DNA of 64,000 nt from NCBI RefSeq assembly GCF_934190775.1, contig NZ_CAKPTG010000004.1, positions 62,001-126,000 on the forward strand, given 5' to 3'. Position numbers and translations under genes: made by a program. Shown piece by piece: positions 57,458 to 64,000 of this stretch. Position 1 is the stretch's first letter. Every line of letters starts with the position of its first letter. The notes under the pieces were generated by a model. The model ran no database searches and had not been told where the DNA came from. It saw only the letters and a list, made by a program, of their open reading frames with translations. Source of the DNA: an uncultured Phascolarctobacterium sp. (GTDB lineage Bacteria; Bacillota; Negativicutes; Acidaminococcales; Acidaminococcaceae).

Positions 57458-58594
57458 ATGAGTACATTAGCTATAGCTTTGATGATTGTCATAGCCTTGC
57501 TTTTGGCAGGTGTGATAATATTATTGATACAGGGACGCCCAAAGGCGGACATGACAGCGCAGCGGCTGGAGCTTTTGGAGCGCAGGCTGTCGGAAAGCAT
57601 GTATGACCTGCGCGGTGAGCAGAGCACGCTGGCGCGGGCGGCACGCCTGGAAAACCAGGCGGCGAGCGACAGGCTGAGTGAGCAGATTGACAAGCGCGTG
57701 GCACGCCTGGCGGATATGACGGACCAGAACCTGGAGCGCATCCGCATGACTGTGGACGAGCGCCTTAATCAATCGCTGGAGCAGAAGTTTGCACAGGTCA
57801 ACAAGTGCCTGGGCGAGGTGCACCAGTCATTGGGACAGATGCAGAGCCTTTCCTGCGGCGTGGATGAGCTGCGGCGCGTTCTTTCGAACGTCAAGGTGCG
57901 TGGCACCTGGGGCGAAATGCAGCTTGGCAATATCCTCAAGGATATTCTTGACCGTGCAAGATATGTAGAAAATGCGGAGGTGCGTCCGCACAGCGGCCTG
58001 CGCGTGGAATATGCCCTGCGTTTGCCGGGGCAGCGGGATCAGGAGGTACTGCTGCCGATTGACGCCAAGTTTCCGCTGGAGGATTACCAGCGCCTGCAGC
58101 AGGCACGTGAGGCCGGTGATACGCAGGCGGCGGATGCGGCGGCGAAGCAGCTGGAGCGACGCTTGAAGAGCGAAGCGAAGGATATCTGCGAAAAATATAT
58201 CTGTCCGCCGTATTCAACGGATTTTGCCGTAATGTATCTGCCGAGCGAGGGCCTGTTTGCGGAGGCATTGGCTTTGCCGGGACTGGCCGAGGAGCTGCAG
58301 CTGAAGTTCAGAGTGTGTGTGGCGGGGCCGACGACGCTGGCAGCGCTGGTGAACAGCCTGCAGCTGGGTTTCCGCACGTTGGCGGTGCAGCAGCGTACTA
58401 CCGAGGTCTGGCAGCTGCTGAACAAGGTGAAGCAGGAGCTTGCCGGCTTGGAAACAGCCCTTGATAAAACAGCCAAAAAGCTGGAGGAGGGGCAGAACGC
58501 TCTGCATACCACCAAGCGGTATACAGCACGCTTGCAGAAGCAACTGGATGCTGTGCAGCTGCTAGATGAGGAAAAGCATCATGACAAAGAATAA
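57458..58594 (+). CDS. rmuC: RmuC-family DNA recombination protein
   Basis: 378 residues: an N-terminal membrane anchor (about residues 3-22), a long coiled coil to about residue 130, then the RmuC nuclease-like domain starting at VRGTWGEMQLGNIL and including LPIDAKFPLEDYQR. In E. coli RmuC limits inversions between short repeats; the domain belongs to the PD-(D/E)XK superfamily. ATG 57458 is the only sensible start, though the GGAGGT site is a rather distant 13 nt upstream. The next small gene overlaps its end. Confidence 0.9.
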   Translation: MSTLAIALMIVIALLLAGVIILLIQGRPKADMTAQRLELLERRLSESMYDLRGEQSTLARAARLENQAASDRLSEQIDKRVARLADMTDQNLERIRMTVDERLNQSLEQKFAQVNKCLGEVHQSLGQMQSLSCGVDELRRVLSNVKVRGTWGEMQLGNILKDILDRARYVENAEVRPHSGLRVEYALRLPGQRDQEVLLPIDAKFPLEDYQRLQQAREAGDTQAADAAAKQLERRLKSEAKDICEKYICPPYSTDFAVMYLPSEGLFAEALALPGLAEELQLKFRVCVAGPTTLAALVNSLQLGFRTLAVQQRTTEVWQLLNKVKQELAGLETALDKTAKKLEEGQNALHTTKRYTARLQKQLDAVQLLDEEKHHDKE

Positions 58595-58796
58595 TGAGCC
58601 TCATCCCTATAAAAAGCCGCCGCTGTGGGTGCAGATATTATTATGGGCCTACGGCTTTATGTGGCTGAATATGATTTTTGTTACGGGCTTAAACAGCCTG
58701 TATCTCGGTTATATAGATTATGACAGCGGCAGCATTGCCTTCGCCATGACCTGTGGCTTTTGGCTGATTTTCAAATATTTGCCGCGCTTGCTTTAA
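58581..58796 (+). CDS. Small two-span membrane protein, unknown
   Basis: 71 residues with hydrophobic segments at about residues 15-37 and 47-64 separated by an acidic YLGYIDYDSGS loop. Not recognised as a named family. It begins inside the last codons of rmuC behind a GAGGA site and ends 15 bp before the NUDIX gene, so it is expressed from the rmuC promoter. Minimal predicted length and clean reading frame make it believable but unproven. Confidence 0.6.
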   Translation: MTKNNEPHPYKKPPLWVQILLWAYGFMWLNMIFVTGLNSLYLGYIDYDSGSIAFAMTCGFWLIFKYLPRLL

Positions 58797-58811
58797 GAGG
58801 GGGAATTTATC

Positions 58812-59315
58812 ATGGAGCAATGGGATATTTATGACAGTGAACGCCGTCTTACCGGACGGACAATGAAAAAGAATGACTGGATACTGCAGGACGGTGAATA
58901 CCATCTGACAGTGCTTGGTGTTGTGCGTAACACCGACGGACGCTTTCTGATTACCAGACGTGTGCTGACGAAGGCCTGGGCTGCCGGCTGGTGGGAGGTT
59001 CCCGGCGGTGCGGTGCAGGCGGGCGAAAGCTCACGCGAGGCTGTAAACCGCGAGGTGTGGGAGGAAACAGGTCTTGATGTTTCTGCCTGCGCTGGCGGAC
59101 CGGCGCTTACCTATCACCGCGAAAATCCGGGCGAGGGCGACAATTATTTCGTCGACTGCTATCTCTTTACGTTGCCTTTTGCACCGGAGCAGGTAAAAAT
59201 TCGCCATAATGAGGCGCTGGAATATAAGCTGGCGACGTTAGAGGAAATTCAGGAGCTGGCGCGTCAGGGAATCTTTTTGCATTATGACAGCATTAAGGAT
59301 GTTTTTGCAAAATAA
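58812..59315 (+). CDS. NUDIX hydrolase
   Basis: 167 residues. The full Nudix box GGAVQAGESSREAVNREVWEETGL is present (in pieces GGAVQAGES, REAVNREVWEETGL), at about residues 58-81, with the REUXEE metal-binding core intact. The N-terminal WDIYDSERRLTGRTM segment resembles the IPP isomerase-like or YfcD-type branch that cleaves nucleoside or other diphosphates. Substrate is not predictable. Distal gene of the rmuC unit. Confidence 0.88.
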   Translation: MEQWDIYDSERRLTGRTMKKNDWILQDGEYHLTVLGVVRNTDGRFLITRRVLTKAWAAGWWEVPGGAVQAGESSREAVNREVWEETGLDVSACAGGPALTYHRENPGEGDNYFVDCYLFTLPFAPEQVKIRHNEALEYKLATLEEIQELARQGIFLHYDSIKDVFAK

Positions 59316-59337
59316 AGCTATCTGCTGGCGTTTGCTG

Positions 59338-59366
59338 TTGAAAAAACACAGCCGGCGTGGTAAAAT
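59338..59366 (+). promoter_or_regulatory. Promoter for the YebC-family gene
   Basis: TTGAAA (59338-59343), 17-bp spacer, TAAAAT (59361-59366). Confidence 0.6.
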
Positions 59367-59421
59367 ATTATGGTAAATGCTTAAATAAATATGGCAAAGA
59401 GAAAGTTTGGAGGAATTTACA

Positions 59422-60162
59422 ATGTCAGGACATTCTAAATGGGCGAACATTAAACATAAAAAAGGCAAGGCTGACGCTCTGCGCGGCAAAATCACTACTA
59501 AAATCAGTCGCGAAATCACCATTGCTGTTCGTATGGGTGGTGCTGATCCTACCGGTAACATGAAGCTGAAGCTGGCTCTGTCCAAAGCTAAGGCTAACAA
59601 TATCCCGAAAGACAACATTCAACGTGCAATCCAAAAGGGTGCAGGTGCTCTGGAAGGCCAAAGCTTCGAAGAGATTACCTATGAAGGCTACGGTCCTGCA
59701 GGCGTTGCTATGATGGTTAGCTGCCTGACCGATAACCGTAACCGTACTGCTGCTGATGTACGTCACGTATTTTCCAAGCATGGCGGCAACCTGGGTGCCA
59801 GCGGCTGTGTAAGCTACATGTTCAAACAAAAAGGTATCTTCGCAGTTAGCGCCGAAACCGGTGTTAGCGAAGACGATCTGATGATGATCGCTCTGGATGC
59901 CGGCGCTGAGGATATCAAGAGCAGCGAAGACGGCTTTGAAATCATCACCGATCCGGCTGCTTATGACGATGTAGAAAAGGCTTTGGCTGATAACAATATT
60001 GAAGTTGCAATGTCCGAAATCACCATGGTACCTGATACTATGGCTGAGCTGTCCGACGAGGATGCTGAAAAGGTTCAGAAGATGCTGGACGCATTGGATG
60101 ATTGCGATGATGTACAAGACGTTTACACCAACGCTGACTTGCCGGAAGACGACGAGGAATAA
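59422..60162 (+). CDS. YebC/PmpR-family protein
   Basis: 246 residues, opening with the near-invariant MSGHSKWANIKHKKGKADA. Later conserved blocks are NIPKDNIQRAIQKG and YEGYGPAGVA. Members act as transcription regulators in some bacteria and, in others, as factors that help ribosomes through proline stretches. ATG 59422 with GGAGG 9 nt upstream is chosen over an in-frame ATG at 59407. It precedes ruvCAB, an order seen in many bacteria. Confidence 0.94.
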   Translation: MSGHSKWANIKHKKGKADALRGKITTKISREITIAVRMGGADPTGNMKLKLALSKAKANNIPKDNIQRAIQKGAGALEGQSFEEITYEGYGPAGVAMMVSCLTDNRNRTAADVRHVFSKHGGNLGASGCVSYMFKQKGIFAVSAETGVSEDDLMMIALDAGAEDIKSSEDGFEIITDPAAYDDVEKALADNNIEVAMSEITMVPDTMAELSDEDAEKVQKMLDALDDCDDVQDVYTNADLPEDDEE

Positions 60163-60213
60163 TATTATTATTACGAAGTAACTGCAATATGCGCGAAGCA
60201 TAGTTGCAGAAAG

Positions 60214-60248
60214 GAAAGCAGGCAGTTGATGTCTGCTTTCTGTTTTTT
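60214..60248 (+). terminator. Hairpin terminator between YebC gene and ruvC
   Basis: GAAAGCAG and CTGCTTTC form an 8-bp stem followed by TGTTTTTT. A second hairpin, CTGCAATATGC/GCATAGTTGCAG, lies just before it at 60182-60209. Confidence 0.65.
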
Positions 60249-60260
60249 GAGAGGTTTTTT

Positions 60261-60755
60261 ATGCTGGTTTTAGGAATTGACCCCGGTACCGCCATCTGCG
60301 GTTATGGTTTGGTAGATATGACAGGCAACCGTCTGCGCCCGGTTTTTTACGGCTCGGTGCTGACGGATAAGGACATGCTGCCTGAGCTGAGGCTGAAGAA
60401 GATTTATGATGATATTTCGGATATTATCGACCACTTCAAGCCGGATTTGCTGAGTATTGAAAAGCTGTTTTTTAACCGCAACGTGACTACTGCGATTCCT
60501 GTAGGACAGGCACGCGGCGTTGTGCTTTTGGCTGCTGCCAACAAGGGACTGCCGGTGATGGAGTTTACGCCGATGCAGATTAAGCTGTCGGTAGTAGGCA
60601 CAGGCAGTGCGACGAAGGAGCAGGTTATCTACATGGTGATGCATCTGCTCAATATCCGCGAAAAAATTAAACCGGACGATACGGCCGATGCGTTGGCAGC
60701 GGCCATCTGCGGTATTAACACTGCGTCTACGCGCAGATGGCAGGAGGGCAGATAA
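60261..60755 (+). CDS. ruvC: Holliday junction resolvase RuvC
   Basis: 164-residue endonuclease that cuts recombination junctions. Catalytic acidic residues are visible: Asp in GIDPGTA (about residue 6), Glu in SIEKLFF (about residue 68), and the DDTADALA pair near residues 140-144. Starts at ATG 60261; the open frame upstream to 60204 overlaps the terminator and is not used. ruvA begins at the next base after the stop. Confidence 0.95.
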   Translation: MLVLGIDPGTAICGYGLVDMTGNRLRPVFYGSVLTDKDMLPELRLKKIYDDISDIIDHFKPDLLSIEKLFFNRNVTTAIPVGQARGVVLLAAANKGLPVMEFTPMQIKLSVVGTGSATKEQVIYMVMHLLNIREKIKPDDTADALAAAICGINTASTRRWQEGR

Positions 60756-61358
60756 ATGATTGGTTCATTGAAGGGCACTGTTGACAGCCTGGGCATCGAT
60801 AACTGCATAATCGAAACGGCAGGCGGCGTAGGCTACCGTGTTTTCATGCCGGCAGCACAGCTGGCCCAACTGACGCAGGGCGCTGCTGTGCGCCTGCATA
60901 TTCACACTGCAGTGCGTGAGGACGCCATTGTTCTTTATGGCTTTTTGAGCCAGAAATATTATGATCTGTTTGAGCTGCTGTTGACTATCAGCGGCGTAGG
61001 TCCCAAGATGGCCTTGGGCATTTTATCCGCAGTCAAGCCTGATGCCTTTTATCTGGCGGTGCAGAGCCGTGATATTAAGGTGCTGACCAAGCTGCCCGGT
61101 ATCGGCAAAAAGACGGCGGAGCGTTTGCTGCTTGAATTGAAGGACAAGGTAGGCCCCGTGGCTGCCGAAAGCGCTGACAGCTTCGGCGAAGCAGTAGCTG
61201 CCGGTGGCAGCGGCGCCGTAGCGGAGGCAATCGAAGCACTTGCTTCCCTGGGCTACAGCAACAGCGAGATTATGCCCGTAATCAAGAAAATCGAAGGCGC
61301 AGAAACCAAGACGAGCGAGGAAATTCTGAAGCAGGCCTTAAGGCTGATGATGAAGTAA
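60756..61358 (+). CDS. ruvA: Holliday junction DNA helicase subunit RuvA
   Basis: 200 residues. It binds the four-way junction and loads RuvB. Domain I begins MIGSLKGTVDSLG; helix-hairpin-helix motifs follow at ISGVGPKMALGILS and LPGIGKKTAERLLLELKDK; the C-terminal domain that touches RuvB is EAIEALASLGYSNSEI. All as expected. Abuts ruvC and is followed by ruvB after 75 bp. Confidence 0.95.
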   Translation: MIGSLKGTVDSLGIDNCIIETAGGVGYRVFMPAAQLAQLTQGAAVRLHIHTAVREDAIVLYGFLSQKYYDLFELLLTISGVGPKMALGILSAVKPDAFYLAVQSRDIKVLTKLPGIGKKTAERLLLELKDKVGPVAAESADSFGEAVAAGGSGAVAEAIEALASLGYSNSEIMPVIKKIEGAETKTSEEILKQALRLMMK

Positions 61359-61433
61359 TTTTTCGCAGATAAATCGTCTGGCGGTATTTGAGCCTGCAGC
61401 AGTAGGCTGCACAAGGCTTACTAGGAGGAACTT

Positions 61434-62441
61434 ATGGAATTTGATGATAGAATTATTGCCGGGGCGGAACAGGAAGCAGATGGCTGGCAGTACAGCCTGC
61501 GTCCGCGTCTGTTAAATGAATATATAGGTCAGACGCAGGTCAAGGATAATCTGTCGATTTTCATTAAGGCTGCCGCTGCCCGCCACGAAGCGCTGGACCA
61601 TGTGCTGCTGTTCGGGCCTCCGGGCCTTGGCAAAACTACGCTGGCCAACATTATTGCCAATGAGCTTAATGTCAACATCCGCGTTACCAGCGGACCGGCG
61701 ATTGAACGTCAGGGAGATTTGGCAGCAATATTGACTAACCTTGGCGATAATGATGTACTTTTTATTGACGAAATCCACCGCTTGTCCAAGACCGTAGAGG
61801 AAATCCTGTATTCCGCTATGGAGGATTTTGCGTTAGATATTATTATCGGCAAAGGTCCTGCGGCGCGCAGTGTGCGTCTGGACCTGCCGCATTTTACGCT
61901 TATCGGTGCTACCACGCGCTTGGGTGCGATAGCAGCGCCTTTGCGTGACCGCTTCGGCGTACAGTGCTGCCTGGAATTTTACAAGCCGGAGGAGCTGCAG
62001 TTTATTATTACGCGTGCAGCGGAAATCCTTAATGTAAAAATCGACAAGGAAGGCGCTATGGAAATTGCCCGCCGCAGCAGAGGCACGCCGCGTATTGCAA
62101 ACCGTCTGCTGAAGCGTGTGCGCGATTTTGCCCAAGTGCTGGGTGTGGAGGTTATCGACCGTCAGCTGGCAGATGAGGCGCTGGCCAAGCTGGAGGTTGA
62201 CCGCTATGGCTTCGACCGCAACGATCGCAAAATCCTGACGACCATCGTCAAAACCTTCGGTGGCGGTCCTGTCGGCATCGAAACGATTGCTGCAGCCGTA
62301 AGCGAGGAAGCTTCAACCATTGAAGATGTAATCGAGCCTTATCTGATGCAGCAGGGAATGCTGAATCGCACCTCACGCGGACGTATGGCAACACGTGAAA
62401 CCTATAGATATCTGGGAATGCCGTTTCCCGAAAATCAGTAA
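61434..62441 (+). CDS. ruvB: Holliday junction branch migration ATPase RuvB
   Basis: 335-residue hexameric AAA motor. Walker A GPPGLGKTT is at about residues 61-69, Walker B LFIDEIHRL near residue 108, sensor region GATTRLGAIAAPLRDRF near 160, and the winged-helix C-terminus ends with RTSRGRMATRETYRYLG. Standard length and complete. CTAGGAGG-type site precedes the ATG. Confidence 0.96.
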   Translation: MEFDDRIIAGAEQEADGWQYSLRPRLLNEYIGQTQVKDNLSIFIKAAAARHEALDHVLLFGPPGLGKTTLANIIANELNVNIRVTSGPAIERQGDLAAILTNLGDNDVLFIDEIHRLSKTVEEILYSAMEDFALDIIIGKGPAARSVRLDLPHFTLIGATTRLGAIAAPLRDRFGVQCCLEFYKPEELQFIITRAAEILNVKIDKEGAMEIARRSRGTPRIANRLLKRVRDFAQVLGVEVIDRQLADEALAKLEVDRYGFDRNDRKILTTIVKTFGGGPVGIETIAAAVSEEASTIEDVIEPYLMQQGMLNRTSRGRMATRETYRYLGMPFPENQ

Positions 62442-62467
62442 AGCAGCTTAGCTGCTCAGGAGGGAAA

Positions 62468-63070
62468 ATGAAATTATTATTGCACGCCTGCTGCGGTCCC
62501 TGTGCCTGCTACCCTACGGAGCAGCTGACGACGGCGGGAACAGATTTTGATATTTTGTTTTTTAATCCTAACATTCATCCGTACAAGGAGTTCAAGCACA
62601 GGCTGAGCACCCTGCGGGAGTTTTGTGAGAAAAAGCGCTACAATCTTATTATCGACAAAAGCTATCCGATAGAGGAATGCATCCGCGGTATGCTGGCAGA
62701 GCCTACCGTGCGCTGTGCCTTCTGCTACCGTATGCGCCTGCGCTACGCAGCGCAGTTTGCCAAGGAAAACGGCTACGATGCCTTTTCTACCACGCTGCTC
62801 GTCAGTCCCTATCAGCGCCATGAGCTGATAAAAAAGGAGGCCGAAGTAGCAGCAGCGGAGTTCGGTATTCCGTTCTATTACGAGGATTTCCGCGTCGGCT
62901 ACCAGCGCGGCGTGGATATCAGCCTGGAGCTGGGGCTGTATCGCCAGCAGTACTGCGGCTGTGTCTTCAGCGAGCGTGACCGCTACGAAATACGCAAAAA
63001 GCCCAAGGCGGAGGCAACGCAGGATAAGTTTGTGGTTGTTAGCAAAAATATCAAAATGGTGAACAGATAA
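62468..63070 (+). CDS. queH: Epoxyqueuosine reductase QueH
   Basis: 200 residues of the former DUF208 family, which performs the last step of queuosine synthesis (epoxyqueuosine to queuosine in tRNA) without cobalamin. The cluster and metal cysteines are at HACCGPCAC (Cys8, Cys9, Cys12, Cys14), VRCAFCYRMR and QYCGCVFSE. The TLLVSPYQRHELI block is also typical. It functionally replaces QueG. Starts 26 bp after ruvB on the same strand, so probably co-transcribed. Confidence 0.92.
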   Translation: MKLLLHACCGPCACYPTEQLTTAGTDFDILFFNPNIHPYKEFKHRLSTLREFCEKKRYNLIIDKSYPIEECIRGMLAEPTVRCAFCYRMRLRYAAQFAKENGYDAFSTTLLVSPYQRHELIKKEAEVAAAEFGIPFYYEDFRVGYQRGVDISLELGLYRQQYCGCVFSERDRYEIRKKPKAEATQDKFVVVSKNIKMVNR

Positions 63071-63097
63071 AGGCTGCAAGCTATCGAGGAAAAGTAT

Positions 63098-64000
63098 ATG
63101 CTTAGAAAATTACTGATACTGTCTGTACTGTTATTTACTTTTATATTTGCCTCTGCTGCGGCAGCCGCCGAGCAAATCCGCATAGGAATTGTGGTGGGGC
63201 AGGCAACGGCAGAGCTGAGCTGTGAGGATGAATTCACAGTGCGTGATTCGGCGGGCAAAACGACTACGATGCCCAAGGGAAAATATTTCATCCATGTGCA
63301 GCAGGGAAAGCTTTTCTTTGATGATAACAATGAATTTGGTAATGAAGCGTTTGTTGCTGCGGCGGCAGGCAAGCGGTCACCGCAAATCAATAAACGCAGC
63401 TATAAGGGAGATTTTCAGCTTCGTGCTGAGCAGGGGGATAAGCTTTTGGTAGTCAACAGACTGCCTTTGGAGAATTATCTGGCGAGTGTGCTGCCTGCCA
63501 AAACGATGGTCGTATGGCCTGATGAGGTCATCAAGGCCCAGGCAGTTGCTGCCCGCAGCTATGCTATGCATAAAATGGAGCAGAGCAAAAATGCTTATGC
63601 TTTGCTGGCAACAGATAAGGAGCTGCCTTACGAAGGCACAGGCAAGCGCATCGAAAAGTCTGCTGTGACGAAGCTGATTCAGGCGACGAAGGGGCAGTAT
63701 CTTGCTGATGCTTACGGACGTGCCATCGAAGCAGTAACCACCTCGAGCACTGGTGGCAGAACCGAAAGCGCTTTAAATCTTTGGGGAACTCCCGTCAGCT
63801 ATCTGCAGTCGGTAGAGGATTACGACAGCGATAGTCCTGAATATACCTGGGAACGTCGCGTGTCACCGGCGTTTTTGGAAGGCTTGCTGGCGCAGCGTGG
63901 CTATGCTGCCGGCAAGCTGACAAGCATTCGCCTTTCCCCGCTCGATGATGCAGGTGTTGACAGAACGCCTACGGGACGGGTAAAATATATTATCCTCTCC
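63098..64000 (+). CDS. SpoIID/LytB-domain protein, 3' end beyond the window
   Basis: 301 codons are visible with no stop before base 64000. Signal peptide: MLRKLLILSVLLFTFIFASAAAAAE, cleaved near residue 24. The SpoIID domain follows from about residue 105 with LPLENYLASVLPAKTM, the characteristic AQAVAARSYAMHKM helix, and a TSSTGGRTESA loop. SpoIID is a lytic transglycosylase acting on stripped glycan in sporulation; non-sporulating bacteria keep LytB-like versions for wall turnover. GAGGA precedes ATG 63098. Confidence 0.85.
   Translation, partial: MLRKLLILSVLLFTFIFASAAAAAEQIRIGIVVGQATAELSCEDEFTVRDSAGKTTTMPKGKYFIHVQQGKLFFDDNNEFGNEAFVAAAAGKRSPQINKRSYKGDFQLRAEQGDKLLVVNRLPLENYLASVLPAKTMVVWPDEVIKAQAVAARSYAMHKMEQSKNAYALLATDKELPYEGTGKRIEKSAVTKLIQATKGQYLADAYGRAIEAVTTSSTGGRTESALNLWGTPVSYLQSVEDYDSDSPEYTWERRVSPAFLEGLLAQRGYAAGKLTSIRLSPLDDAGVDRTPTGRVKYIILS

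Overview
The window reads as chromosome from a Gram-negative-type (two-membrane) Firmicute of the Negativicutes, probably the Phascolarctobacterium/Acidaminococcaceae neighbourhood. That placement is inferred from gene content: a TonB/ExbB/ExbD-driven outer-membrane receptor and an RND efflux pump (which need an outer membrane) sit beside Firmicute traits such as an S-box riboswitch, a DUF3793-flavodoxin pair and a SpoIID-domain protein. No CRISPR array, rRNA operon, transposase or integrase is visible.

Layout. 1-7.8 kb: a near-complete arginine pathway, argC(partial)-J-B-D-F then argG-H. 7.9-11.3 kb: an AAA ATPase/nuclease-like gene, an NSS-family sodium symporter and a tiny 31-codon membrane ORF with its own promoter and terminator. 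11.4-15.6 kb: hydantoinase A-like plus histone-deacetylase-like pair, then rdgB and a YfcE-type phosphoesterase. 15.8-19.6 kb: malic enzyme, two-subunit fumarase, and a SAM-riboswitch-controlled MetQ lipoprotein. 19.7-29.7 kb: a second AAA/PD-(D/E)XK gene, a secreted protein of unknown function, an RlmI-like methyltransferase, a CoA transferase, an aminotransferase, an AbgT transporter and PepT. 29.8-31.7 kb: tRNA-Ala(TGC) followed by a third AAA/PD-(D/E)XK gene boxed in by a 67-bp direct repeat of the tRNA 3' end and its terminator. 32.2-37 kb: a membrane protein, PEP synthase, and three type IV pilus-type assembly genes.

37-52 kb is the most unusual part: a metal-chelate/tetrapyrrole ABC importer, a frameshifted ChaN-like gene, a TonB-dependent receptor, ExbB-ExbD-TonB, then a NifH-like ATPase with two nitrogenase-component-1-like proteins, DUF3793, flavodoxin and an ABC exporter-type protein. 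One nitrogenase-like subunit keeps three cluster cysteines and its partner has none; neither resembles a nitrogen-fixing enzyme. A short motif, TTA-N6-GCTAA, recurs at the promoters of the importer and DUF3793/flavodoxin units and, with one mismatch, upstream of the receptor, suggesting a shared (perhaps iron-responsive) regulon. My inference is an anaerobic import-and-reduce system for an iron- or tetrapyrrole-type substrate; the substrate cannot be read from the sequence.

52-64 kb: an RND pump, adaptor and TetR regulator with matching operator-like sites, rmuC, a small membrane protein, a NUDIX hydrolase, a YebC-family regulator, ruvC-ruvA-ruvB, queH, and the start of a SpoIID-domain protein that runs off the window. 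Several intergenic gaps are filled with palindromic or tandem repeats. All assignments come from reading motifs and context; no database search was run.
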